From Paenibacillus mucilaginosus 3016 (GTDB lineage: Bacteria > Bacillota > Bacilli > Paenibacillales > NBRC-103111): 64,000 bases of DNA. Under the pieces are notes generated by a model, which ran no database searches, was not told the DNA's origin, and was given only the letters and a program-made list of their open reading frames with translations. The stretch lies in contig NC_016935.1 of the NCBI RefSeq assembly GCF_000250655.1, positions 886,001 to 950,000 of the forward strand, read 5' to 3'. A program made the position numbers and the translations under genes. Below, one piece after another: positions 1-8,231 of the stretch (positions are counted from its first letter, which is position 1; each line of letters starts with the position of its first letter).

Positions 1-1463
1 TGAGACTGAACGATACCGCAGCGCTGAAGAACGGCCAGCCGGTGATCCTGGAGACGCCGCCTGAGCTGAAGGGCGACACGACGATGGTGCCGCTGCGTTT
101 CGTCAGCGAGTCCCTTGGCGCTGCGGTGGAGTGGGACGGGACCGCACGCACCATCACCCTGAAGCAGGACGGGCGTAACATCCGGCTGACGATTGACCGG
201 CCGGAGGCAGAGGTGGACGGCCAGCCCGCCGCCCTCGAGCAGCCTGCGTTCATCCGCAGCGGCACGACCCTGGTGCCCCTGCGGTTCGTGGCGGAGCAGC
301 TGCACCAGGACGTGGCGTACGACGCGGCGACGAAGACAATCACTCTGACGCCGGCCGCAGGGCAGGGGACGCCTCCGGCGCTGCCGCCCGAGAAGAAGCC
401 GACGTATCCGCCGCCAAGAGATACGCCGGCAGCCGAGCCGGTGCGGCAGAAGCTGGAGACGCCGACAGTGGATAATCTGACGGTCGATCCGAATGCGGGC
501 AAGGTCAGAACGGTCATGATGTTCACGTCCTCCGGTATGAAGGTCGAGGTTCACAGCATCGTATCCGACAAGAAAGATCACGTATACGTTCTCCATAATG
601 ACAAGAACAACGGGGGCATTATCGGATACGGGGAGTTCAGTATTTTGAAGTATGATACCGCCGTTCCCGGACCTTCCATGAGTCTGGTCCGGTCGTTCGA
701 CCAGAAGTTTAGCTTTACCTACAAGGATCAGCAGGGAACGAACCGCAAATTCGATTACGGGAGCTTCATTCCCACCGGCCTCCACTACAGCGAAGGAACC
801 GGCAAGCTGTATGTGATGGGAGAGAGCATTGACACGGATTATCCGCGTATTCTCACATATGAGGTGTATCCGGAAGTCAAGCTCGTGGCCGTATCTCCGG
901 ACAAGGGGACGAATTATCATACCGGACGCAACTTCTTTGCGGCTTCAGCGGATGGGGGGATCTACTACACGGACCTGTATCACCAGTCCTATTATTCGGC
1001 GGGGGCAGAGGGGGCCAGCACCTTCATCGGCAGCACACCCACGGATACCTCCAGTGAGATGGTTTCACTTGAGCAGGATGGGCAGCATTATGTTCTGGAC
1101 AAGAATTCCAAGTCGGTTTATAAAGCGGGTCCGAAGGGCTTCGAACTCCAAGGCCGGGTGGAATTGGAGAAGATCAAGGGGATGGCTGCTTCCGGCGGAT
1201 TCTTCTATGTGACCGATGGAGCGAAGGTGTATCAGATCAATCTCAAGGGTGAAGCCTCCGTTTATGTCACCCTCGATAAGCTGACTTACAACAAAGGTTT
1301 CTACAACCCGCAGACCAAGCAGTATGAGGAGCTCTACCGAACCGAACCCGGCAAGCTGACGGCGATTGACGAGGCGAACCGATTCACGGTGGACGAAGCG
1401 GGGAGCATTTACCTTTTTGACAACGTCAATCAAATTCTGCGCCGGATTAATGTGTATCCTTAA
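1..1463 (+). CDS. Secreted stalk-domain (copper amine oxidase N-like) beta-propeller protein, 5' partial
   Basis: The reading frame is open from base 3 and enters from outside the window, so the start and any signal peptide are missing. The visible part begins with two copies of the copper-amine-oxidase N-terminal-like (stalk) motif, seen as MVPLRFVSESLGAAVEW and LVPLRFVAEQL, about 60 residues apart. A proline-rich linker follows (PPALPPEKKPTYPPPRD). The remaining roughly 330 residues are beta-rich with recurring YVLHND, LYVMGE, GGIYYTD and SIYLFDN blades, which suggests a propeller of NHL or SMP-30 type. Stalk domains in Paenibacillaceae usually sit on exported cell-surface proteins. I infer an extracellular sensor, binding protein or enzyme; no catalytic residues can be assigned. 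The phytase at 40949 has a comparable stalk-plus-propeller layout. Confidence 0.75.
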   Translation, partial: RLNDTAALKNGQPVILETPPELKGDTTMVPLRFVSESLGAAVEWDGTARTITLKQDGRNIRLTIDRPEAEVDGQPAALEQPAFIRSGTTLVPLRFVAEQLHQDVAYDAATKTITLTPAAGQGTPPALPPEKKPTYPPPRDTPAAEPVRQKLETPTVDNLTVDPNAGKVRTVMMFTSSGMKVEVHSIVSDKKDHVYVLHNDKNNGGIIGYGEFSILKYDTAVPGPSMSLVRSFDQKFSFTYKDQQGTNRKFDYGSFIPTGLHYSEGTGKLYVMGESIDTDYPRILTYEVYPEVKLVAVSPDKGTNYHTGRNFFAASADGGIYYTDLYHQSYYSAGAEGASTFIGSTPTDTSSEMVSLEQDGQHYVLDKNSKSVYKAGPKGFELQGRVELEKIKGMAASGGFFYVTDGAKVYQINLKGEASVYVTLDKLTYNKGFYNPQTKQYEELYRTEPGKLTAIDEANRFTVDEAGSIYLFDNVNQILRRINVYP

Positions 1464-1614
1464 CCTTATACAGCGTTAAAAAAGCAGTTGGACAAGGCGA
1501 GAGGGACATCGGCTCCATGCCGGAAAGTAAGAGCTGCCGCGACCGGGCCGAACGTGTAAACCGGAGAGCCTTATCCTTTGCTGCCAGCCGTTTTCCTTGC
1601 TATTGCCAAACCAA

Positions 1615-1658
1615 CACAAAAGCCTCCGCTCCCGGACAAGGGATTGGAGGCTTTTGTG
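1615..1658. terminator. Bidirectional intrinsic terminator between convergent genes
   Basis: A 13-bp perfect stem (CACAAAAGCCTCC at 1615-1627 with its complement at 1646-1658) surrounds an 18-nt loop. Each arm carries A or T runs, so it can work on both strands. It lies between the convergent stalk-protein and GH105 genes. Confidence 0.7.
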
Positions 1659-1709
1659 CAGCGGCAGATGCGGAGTGCAGAGCATCGTCTGCCGCAGGCC
1701 GCAGGGAAG

Positions 1710-2834
1710 TTACTTCTTCGCTTCGTCTGCAGCTTCGATCTCGAGGCAGGCCATGACGAACGGGGCGAAGCCCTTCGGATCGTCGCGGCGGATCGGCTCG
1801 CTGAGATAGTACTCGTAGGAGCCGTCGCGGTATGGCTTGTTGCCGAGACCGGCCACGCTGCAGATGCCGTTCAGGTGCATCGTGCCGTCTTCGTCGCGCT
1901 CGAAGTAGCGGTCAAGCAGGCCTTGGTAGCCGCGGCGGGCCGATTCGAGAGCCCAGCCGCCGAGGTAGCCCTTGTTGGCGCCCTTGGCAAATGCACACGT
2001 GAACATGGAAGACGCAGAGGCTTCCAGATAATTTCCTTTCTCGCCGCCCTTGTTCAGTACCTGGTACCAGAGGCCGCTTTCTTCGTCCTGTACGGCGACA
2101 ATGGCTTCCGCCAAGCGGTAGAAGATCCCGATGATCTGTCCGCGCTTCGGATGGTCCACCGGAAGGTAGTCGAGCACATCCACGATGGCCATGACGTACC
2201 AGCCGACGGCGCGGCCCCAGAATTCCGGCGAGCAGCCGGTTACCGGGTCGGCCCAGCGCTGTTCGCGGCTCTCATCCCAGCCGTGGTAGAGCAGCCCGGT
2301 CTTCGGATCGCGGGATACGCGCTCCATGAGCAGAATTTCGTTCGCAATGTCGTCGTACCATTCGTGCTCGTCGAATTGGCTTGCATATTGGGCGAGCAGC
2401 GGGGAAGTCATATATACGCCGTCGAGCCACATTTGGAACGGATAAATTTTCTTGTGCCACAGTCCGCCTTCGCTCGTGCGCGGGTGCCCCTTGAGCTGGG
2501 TTACAAGCAGGTCGAGCGCCTTGCGGTACTTGGCTTCGCCGGTCCGCTCGTACATGAAGAACAGCGTCTTGCCCTGGTTGATCATGTCCACATTGTATTC
2601 TTCCAGGGAGTAGGTGTCGATCGTTCCATCCTCGCGGATGAACAGATCCATGTTCTCCCGGATATAGTTCCAATAACGGTCATCGCCGGTCTTGCGCCAC
2701 ATGCGCTCGAACGCGGTCAGGATGCATCCGTTTTCATAATTCCAGCAGCGTCTTTTCTGAAACGGCATGTCGGACACCAGAGGATACTGCTCCATGAAGG
2801 ATTCCGACATGATTTGGGACCAAGGCTTGCTCAC
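1710..2834 (-). CDS. yteR: Unsaturated rhamnogalacturonyl hydrolase, GH105 (YteR-like)
   Basis: This enzyme removes the unsaturated galacturonyl residue from rhamnogalacturonan oligosaccharides made by lyases, the last step before sugar catabolism. The product has about 374 residues, matching Bacillus YteR, with no signal peptide, so it acts in the cytoplasm on imported oligomers. The (alpha/alpha)6-barrel hallmarks are visible: FQKRRCWNYENGC near the N-terminus, then MWLDGVYMTSPLLAQYA, whose Asp corresponds to the YteR general acid, then RAVGWYVMAIVDVLDYLP. I chose the GTG at 2834 because AGGAGG (2843-2848) lies 8 nt upstream; the in-frame TTG at 2840 is only 2 nt from it. The pectate lyase (10926) and LplBCA importer (13723-17291) fit the same pectin diet. 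GH88-like activity is the alternative. Confidence 0.88.
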   Translation of the reverse strand: MSKPWSQIMSESFMEQYPLVSDMPFQKRRCWNYENGCILTAFERMWRKTGDDRYWNYIRENMDLFIREDGTIDTYSLEEYNVDMINQGKTLFFMYERTGEAKYRKALDLLVTQLKGHPRTSEGGLWHKKIYPFQMWLDGVYMTSPLLAQYASQFDEHEWYDDIANEILLMERVSRDPKTGLLYHGWDESREQRWADPVTGCSPEFWGRAVGWYVMAIVDVLDYLPVDHPKRGQIIGIFYRLAEAIVAVQDEESGLWYQVLNKGGEKGNYLEASASSMFTCAFAKGANKGYLGGWALESARRGYQGLLDRYFERDEDGTMHLNGICSVAGLGNKPYRDGSYEYYLSEPIRRDDPKGFAPFVMACLEIEAADEAKK

Positions 2835-2980
2835 TTCCAACGCCTCCTTCTTCTATTCTTCTCTAGCATAGCATATGGCCCGTCTTAATTCTAACCCTTT
2901 TGTTAACGTGTGCGACCGGAAATTGATTCCTCTTGTCTTTTTGAATGAAGGCCGCTGCGCTCAGGTGCCGCAAGTGCTCA

Positions 2981-3010
2981 TTGTCAGCCTCAGGGAGCGG
3001 AAGGTATACT
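2981..3010 (+). promoter_or_regulatory. SigA-type promoter of the sensor kinase
   Basis: TTGTCA (2981-2986) and TATACT (3005-3010) are separated by 18 bp and lie about 80 bp upstream of the kinase start at 3094. This is a near-consensus vegetative promoter. Confidence 0.55.
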
Positions 3011-3093
3011 GTAGTCGACCCGGATGAACGTGCGTTTGCCTTCATTCGAACTGCGATAAAAACGAAAAGCTTTCAACGATGGAGTGATACCTG

Positions 3094-5064
3094 ATGAATT
3101 CAACCGACGGGCTGCAGCGTCCGGCGTTCCGGCTGTGGCCGTACGCCGTGTTCGTCCTGCTGGCGGTGCTGCTGCTGGCGGCGGCTTCCCTGCTCCTGGC
3201 CGGCGATCTTCGGCGTTCTTCTTCAGCCGCAGGCACGGCCGTGCTGGATGCCGGAGCGCCGTGGGAGGCTGTGCTCGGGGATCTGCCGGTGTCCGGCGGG
3301 CGTCCGGACCCGGCTTCAGCCGCATGGCGTCCCCTGCGCGAGGTCCAGCAGTCCCCGGAAGGGCAGTCCCACACGGGGAACTTCTGGATCCGGACCACGC
3401 TCCCGGCCAAAGAAGGCGGCTGGCGCGATCCTTACCTGCAGGTGCAGCGGCAGTTCAATTATGAAGTGTACGCGGACGGTGTACGGTTAGGCGGACGGAA
3501 TCCGAACGGGGAGGACCGATACACGCATGGCGGCTTCGGCTGGAAAATGTACCGGCTGCCGGCGGACCCTGCGCCGCAGACCCTGATGGTGCGGATTACC
3601 CGTTTCAGCCCGGGCACTACGATCGGGGACTTTACACTGGGAGAAGGAAGCGCCCTGCTCGCCGAGATGATCCGGCATGATGTAGTCGGGCTTCTGTATG
3701 TGCTTTTCTTTGTTCTGCTCGGCAGCGGCTCGCTCTTCTTCTGGATCCGGTCGCACCGGGACCCGTCCTATCTCAGCTTTGCGCTTCTGTCCTGGACTGC
3801 GGGGCTTGCCTATCTGCTGCGCCTGGAGACGTTCCAGCTGCTTCCGCATACGGCCCTGCCCGTCTATATGGCCGATCTGCCGGGAGTCACGGCGACAGGC
3901 GCTTTCTTTCTGTTCCTGCATCACTTTGCCGGAGAGAAGGGGAACAGGCTGTTCCGCCTGCAGGCCTATGCCTTGTTCGCGTTCAGCGCGGCCACGGTGC
4001 CGCTCGTCTTCCTGATGGATGTGCAGACCTTCGGCAGCTTCTACAATAATGGACTGCTGGTTCAGCTGGCGTTCGGGGCGGTCACCTCCTTACTTTTCAT
4101 TATCCGGAGTTTCCGTGCGAATGTGGACGGGGAGGGCGCCTGGATTCTGACAGGCATGTTCTCCGCTGTCTTCTTCACCGTCCTGCATGTGGGCGGGGCG
4201 ATCATTACGGCCGTTCCCGGTCTGAGATCGCTGAGAACTTCACCCTCCTACGAGTATTTCACGCAGAATGCGGCAGGTCTCGGCGTGCTGCTGCTTGTGG
4301 CTTCGTTCAGCATGGCGCTGATGACACGGATGGCCCGGATCCGCCGGGAGCATCAGGCCTTCACGGAATCGCTCGAAGTCATGGTGAAAGATCGGACCGC
4401 CGAGCTGCAGGAGGCTTACCGGCTGCTGCAGCTTACCGTGCAGGAGCGCTCCGAGGCGATCGCCGCGCTGTCGGTCATGGAAGAGCGCAACCGCATTGCG
4501 GGCGATATCCATGACGTGGTGGGCCACACGCTGACGTCGACCCTGATGCAGATCGAAGCGGCCCGGCGGCTGATCCAGCGCCAGGATGAGCGGGGGATGG
4601 AAAGGCTGGAGCTGGTAGGGGAGCTCGTGCGCAAAAGCCTGCAGGATATCCGCGAGTCCGTGCATATGATGCAGTCGGCCAGCAGCGACTATGACCTGGA
4701 GCGGATCATCCCCGGCCTGCTGGCCCGGACCGAGTCGGCGGCCGGCGTGGAGGTGCAGGGCAGCATGGGGAAGCTGCCGCCGCTGTCCATGCAGCAGAAG
4801 AAGGTGCTCTTCCATACGCTGCAGGAAGGGCTTACGAACGGCATCCGCCATGGCCAGGCCCGCCGCTTCCGGTATGAGCTGCAGCACGAAGACGGGCAGG
4901 TTCGTTTCGCCCTCTGGAACGACGGCCGCCCCCATGCCGGGGAGAAGTACGGGTTCGGCCTGACCACGATGCTGGAGCGGGTGCAGCAGGTAGGGGGAAC
5001 ACTCGAGGTATCGTCCCCCGGCGGCAGCGACTACCTGCTGTCCATTCGCTTCCCGGTGGCGTAA
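3094..5064 (+). CDS. Membrane sensor histidine kinase, NarL/DesK (HisKA_3) class, 7TM-DISM-like
   Basis: A 656-residue kinase. An N-terminal transmembrane helix (about 12-37) is followed by an extracytoplasmic region of about 150 residues resembling a jelly-roll carbohydrate-like domain, then six or seven membrane helices (about 195-415), which is the 7TMR-DISM layout. A coiled coil leads into the HisKA_3 dimerisation box; the phosphoacceptor is His473 in GDIHDVVGHTL. The HATPase core has EGLTNGIRHG (N box) and GFGLTTMLERV (G box). The start is set by GGAG 9 nt upstream. No response regulator lies beside it: downstream is a terminator and then convergent aspA. It is therefore an orphan kinase, whose natural partner would be a LuxR/NarL-type regulator elsewhere. 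The ligand is unknown. Confidence 0.88.
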   Translation: MNSTDGLQRPAFRLWPYAVFVLLAVLLLAAASLLLAGDLRRSSSAAGTAVLDAGAPWEAVLGDLPVSGGRPDPASAAWRPLREVQQSPEGQSHTGNFWIRTTLPAKEGGWRDPYLQVQRQFNYEVYADGVRLGGRNPNGEDRYTHGGFGWKMYRLPADPAPQTLMVRITRFSPGTTIGDFTLGEGSALLAEMIRHDVVGLLYVLFFVLLGSGSLFFWIRSHRDPSYLSFALLSWTAGLAYLLRLETFQLLPHTALPVYMADLPGVTATGAFFLFLHHFAGEKGNRLFRLQAYALFAFSAATVPLVFLMDVQTFGSFYNNGLLVQLAFGAVTSLLFIIRSFRANVDGEGAWILTGMFSAVFFTVLHVGGAIITAVPGLRSLRTSPSYEYFTQNAAGLGVLLLVASFSMALMTRMARIRREHQAFTESLEVMVKDRTAELQEAYRLLQLTVQERSEAIAALSVMEERNRIAGDIHDVVGHTLTSTLMQIEAARRLIQRQDERGMERLELVGELVRKSLQDIRESVHMMQSASSDYDLERIIPGLLARTESAAGVEVQGSMGKLPPLSMQQKKVLFHTLQEGLTNGIRHGQARRFRYELQHEDGQVRFALWNDGRPHAGEKYGFGLTTMLERVQQVGGTLEVSSPGGSDYLLSIRFPVA

Positions 5065-5121
5065 GACGGCCATCACTGCTGTTCAAGCAGGCTGATCCGA
5101 ACAGCGTGTCGACGCTGCAGA

Positions 5122-5174
5122 AAAAAAACGTCCCGCAAGCCAGGCAAAAGCCTTGGCAGGCGGGACGTTTTTTT
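5122..5174. terminator. Strong bidirectional intrinsic terminator
   Basis: The stem AACGTCCCGC pairs with GCGGGACGTT (right arm 5160-5169). It is flanked by an A run on the left and seven T on the right, with a smaller inner stem. It separates the convergent sensor kinase and aspA genes. Confidence 0.85.
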
Positions 5175-5200
5175 GCTGATCTATCGTGATCCTGACCTTC

Positions 5201-6638
5201 CTACTTGTCGTGATCCCCGCGGTGGAGCAGCTGCGCTCCGGCGATGCCGGGATTCGTCATCTCGTAAGGGTCGAGGATCGTGTTCAGCTCCTCTTCGGTG
5301 AGCACATTGTACAGGAGGCACAGCTCGCGGACCGGACGGCCGGTGACGATCGCCTCCCGGGCGATCCGGGCGACGACTTCGTAGCCGAGGTGCGGATTGA
5401 GCGCGGTGATGACGCCGACGCTCTTCTCCACATACTCCCGGCAGCGGTCCGCATCGGCCTGCAGGTCCTCGAGGAGGAATTTGCGGAACACATCGAACAC
5501 CTGGTTCATCATGCCGAGAGACTGCAGCAGGTTGAAGACGAGCACAGGCTCCATGACATTCAGTTCAAGCTGTCCGGCTTCGGCGGCGAGGCAGATCGTA
5601 TGATCGTTGCCGAACACCTGGAATGCGACCTGGTTCACGACCTCGGCCATGACCGGGTTCACCTTGCCCGGCATGATGGAGGATCCGGGCTGGCCGTGGC
5701 GGCAGCAGCAGCTCGCCGAGACCGGCGCGCGGTCCGGAGGCCAGAAGACGGATGTCGTTGGCGATCTTCGACATGTTGATCATGCACACCTTGAGCGCCG
5801 CCGACACCTCGGTGTAGGCATCCGTATTCTGCGTCGCGTCGACGAGGTGCTCGGCCCCCTTGATCGGCAGGCCGACCAGCTCGGCCAGATGCTCCACGAC
5901 CCGCTTGATGTAGCGGGGGTCGGCGTTAAGGCCGGTGCCGACTGCGGTGGCGCCCATGTTCACCTCGTAGAGATGCTCACGCGTTGCCTTGATGCGCTTG
6001 ATGTCCCGGGCGAGCACCCGGCTGTAGGCCTCGAACTCCTGCCCGAGCCGGATCGGCACGCCGTCCTGCAGATGGGTGCGGCCCATTTTGATGATGGGAT
6101 CGAATTCGAGCGCCTTGCGCTGGAACGTGGTGAGCAGCTCCTCCATCGTGACGGTGAGCTTCCCGATCAGGGTCAGCGTCGACAGATGGATGGCGGTCGG
6201 GAACGCATCGTTGGTCGATTGGGCCATGTTGACGTGCGTGTTGGGGCTGACGGTGAAATAATCACCCTTCGTGCCGCCCAGCAGCTCGATGGCCCGGTTG
6301 GCGATGACCTCGTTGGCGTTCATATTAATGGAAGTGCCCGCGCCGCCCTGGATCGGATCCACGATGAACTGGTCATGCCACTTGCCTTCGATGATCTCCT
6401 GCGCGGCCTGGGCGATCGCTTCGCCAATCCGCTTATTGAGCTGCCCGGTCTCCATGTTGGCGAGCGCGGCCGCCTTCTTCACGTAAGCCATGGCCCGGAT
6501 CAATTCCTGATGGATCCGGTAGCCCGTAATCGGGAAGTTCTCCACGGCCCGCAGCGTCTGGATGCCGTAATAGGCGTCGACCGGGACCTCCCGGGAACCG
6601 AGAAAATCTTTTTCTATCCGCACCTGACCTGATCTCAT
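5201..6638 (-). CDS. aspA: Aspartate ammonia-lyase (aspartase), disrupted by a +1 frameshift
   Basis: Aspartase converts L-aspartate to fumarate and ammonia in the cytoplasm. The N-terminal part (6638 to about 5694) carries AYYGIQTLRAVENFPI, the GGAGTSINMNANEVIANRA substrate loop and GRTHLQDGVPIRLGQEF. The C-terminal part (about 5692 to 5201) continues in another frame with QPGSSIMPGKVNPVMAEVVNQ, the flexible SS loop holding the catalytic serine. One extra base (G on the plus strand, at or beside 5693) shifts the frame just before that loop. Without it the protein is 478 residues, the usual aspartase length. As written, translation runs out of frame to about 5565 and the enzyme would be inactive. 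It shares strand with, and lies 33 bp downstream of, an acidic amino acid symporter, so the two are probably co-transcribed. Sequencing error is a real possibility. Confidence 0.9.
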
Positions 6639-6671
6639 CCCATTCTCCCCCTGCCAGCGGAATTCTTGTGA

Positions 6672-7937
6672 TTAAGCCGCCTGTTTGATGGAATCCAAGT
6701 ATTGATTACCCTTCTTCTGGTCGTAATGCCCTTCCCACTTCGCCATTACAACCGTAGCCAGCGAGTTGCCGAGCACGTTGACGACCGTGCGGGCCATATC
6801 GAGAATCCGGTCAATGCCCGCAATGAAGGCAAGGCCTTCCAGCGGAATCCCTACGGAGCCCAGTGTTGCCAGAAGGACGACGAACGATACGCCCGGCACG
6901 CCGGCGATTCCCTTCGATGTTACCATAAGCACGAGCATCAGGGTAACCTGCTGGGAGATCGAGAGATCGATGCCGTACATCTGGGCGATGAACAGGGCCG
7001 CCAGTGCCTGGTACAGGGTCGAGCCGTCGAGATTGAACGAGTAGCCGGTCGGTACGACGAAGGAGGTAATGGCCTTCGGCACGCCGAACTTCTCCATCTT
7101 CTCGATGACCTTCGGCAGCACGCTCTCGGAGCTTGCCGTAGAGTAAGCGAGAATGAGCTCGTCTTTCAGAATCCGGATGAACATCATGATGCTCGTTCCA
7201 CAGAGCTTGGCGATCGCTCCGAGGATGACGAAGACGAACAGGAACATGGCGGCATATACGGAGATGACCAGCTTGCCGAGCGGGAGCAGGGAAGCCACAC
7301 CGAACTTCGAGACGGTGATCCCGATGAGTCCGAAGACGCCGATCGGCGCAAAACGCATAATGAGGTTCGTCACCCAGAACATCGCATCCGCCACGCCGTG
7401 GAAGAAGGCGAGCACCGGCTTGCCTCTCTCGCCGATGGCGGCTACGCCGAGACCGAAGATGACGGAGAAGAAAATGATTGCGAGCATGTCACCGGCCACG
7501 AAGGACTCAAAGATGTTCTTCGGCACGATGTTCACGAAGGTATCCGTGAAGCTGTGGTTCGTCGCTTTCTCAGTCGTATCCACGTACTTTGAGATATCGC
7601 TCTTCGTCAGCTGCTCCATGTTCAGGCCGGCACCGGGCTTCACGACATTGGCGACGAGGAGGCCGAAAATGATGGCGATGGTCGTTACGATTTCAAAATA
7701 CAGAATCGTTTTGCCGCCCAGCTTGCCGAGCTTCTTGATGTCGCCTACGCCGGCTACCCCTACGATGAGCGAGGAGATGACGATCGGCACGACGATCATT
7801 TTGATCAGACGCAGGAAAATATCGCCGAGCGGCTGCAGATAAGCCCCTATGGCCGGATTGCCGTAGAAGACGGCGCCGACGATGATACCGAGAATCAGGC
7901 CCACCAGAATTTGAAACGCCAGACCGAATTTTTTCAA
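6672..7937 (-). CDS. gltP: Proton/sodium-glutamate/aspartate symporter (DAACS family)
   Basis: A 421-residue secondary transporter that imports acidic amino acids. Family landmarks are FLRLIKMIVVPIVISSLIVG in the early helices, a serine-rich re-entrant loop STASSESVLPKVIEKM, the unwound-helix motif around VVPTGYSFNLDGSTLY, and SKGIAGVPGVSF in the second hairpin. Eight transmembrane helices plus two re-entrant loops are apparent, and the length matches Bacillus GltP/GltT. The start is TTG at 7937, preceded by AAGGTGGG. It lies directly upstream of aspA on the same strand, which suggests L-aspartate uptake coupled to deamination. It diverges from a GlnK/GlnL-like two-component pair that may control it. 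A C4-dicarboxylate specificity (DctP-like) cannot be excluded from sequence. Confidence 0.88.
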   Translation of the reverse strand: MKKFGLAFQILVGLILGIIVGAVFYGNPAIGAYLQPLGDIFLRLIKMIVVPIVISSLIVGVAGVGDIKKLGKLGGKTILYFEIVTTIAIIFGLLVANVVKPGAGLNMEQLTKSDISKYVDTTEKATNHSFTDTFVNIVPKNIFESFVAGDMLAIIFFSVIFGLGVAAIGERGKPVLAFFHGVADAMFWVTNLIMRFAPIGVFGLIGITVSKFGVASLLPLGKLVISVYAAMFLFVFVILGAIAKLCGTSIMMFIRILKDELILAYSTASSESVLPKVIEKMEKFGVPKAITSFVVPTGYSFNLDGSTLYQALAALFIAQMYGIDLSISQQVTLMLVLMVTSKGIAGVPGVSFVVLLATLGSVGIPLEGLAFIAGIDRILDMARTVVNVLGNSLATVVMAKWEGHYDQKKGNQYLDSIKQAA

Positions 7938-7962
7938 GAGGATCCCACCTTATCGTATAATT

Positions 7963-7976
7963 TTAAAACGCTTTCT
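7963..7976 (-). promoter_or_regulatory. Possible CcpA (cre) site in the symporter leader
   Basis: On the minus strand AGAAAGCGTTTTAA matches the cre consensus TGWAANCGNTNWCA with two mismatches, about 25 bp upstream of the symporter start. The position would suit repression by CcpA on good sugars. Confidence 0.3.
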
Positions 7977-8032
7977 TTTCTTTTCCCTCCCATAGTTGCG
8001 AGGATTGTTCTTTAAACCTATTGTAAAAGGGG

Positions 8033-8060
8033 GGCTACGCGCTCCTACACAATCCTACAC
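8033..8060 (-). promoter_or_regulatory. Three direct repeats at 10-bp period in the symporter/kinase divergent region
   Basis: On the minus strand GTGTAGGA (8053-8060), GTGTAGGA (8043-8050) and GCGTAGCC (8033-8040) follow one another at exactly 10 bp, close to one helical turn. Tandem sites on one DNA face are typical of response-regulator dimers. They lie upstream of the symporter and close to the adjacent regulator pair, so binding by the GlnL-like protein is a reasonable inference. Confidence 0.45.
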
Positions 8061-8159
8061 GTTTTTCGTGTCATGAAAATTATCATGGGTTTTTGCAGAG
8101 GATATAGCTTAAGCGGCCTTTTTTTCCTTGGGAAGGAGCCGCCCTGTACGCAGAGGGGC

Positions 8160-8188
8160 TTGGAAAGCGCCGTCCGTCGGGTTATACT
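8160..8188 (+). promoter_or_regulatory. SigA-type promoter of the GlnK/GlnL-like operon
   Basis: TTGGAA (8160-8165) and TATACT (8183-8188) are separated by 17 bp, 43 bp upstream of the proposed kinase start. Confidence 0.55.
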
Positions 8189-8231
8189 GGTCGAATCATT
8201 ACGATTCAGGAATGGACCGGAGGTGGAGGCC

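Noticed and set aside
1578..2888. Long plus-strand open frame opposite the GH105 gene
   Set aside because: High GC content keeps the antisense frame open. The minus-strand product matches GH105 throughout, and this frame has no ribosome site or family motif.
5690..5696. Programmed frameshift in aspA
   Set aside because: No slippery heptamer, stimulatory structure or precedent in aspartases; a mutation or sequencing error is simpler.
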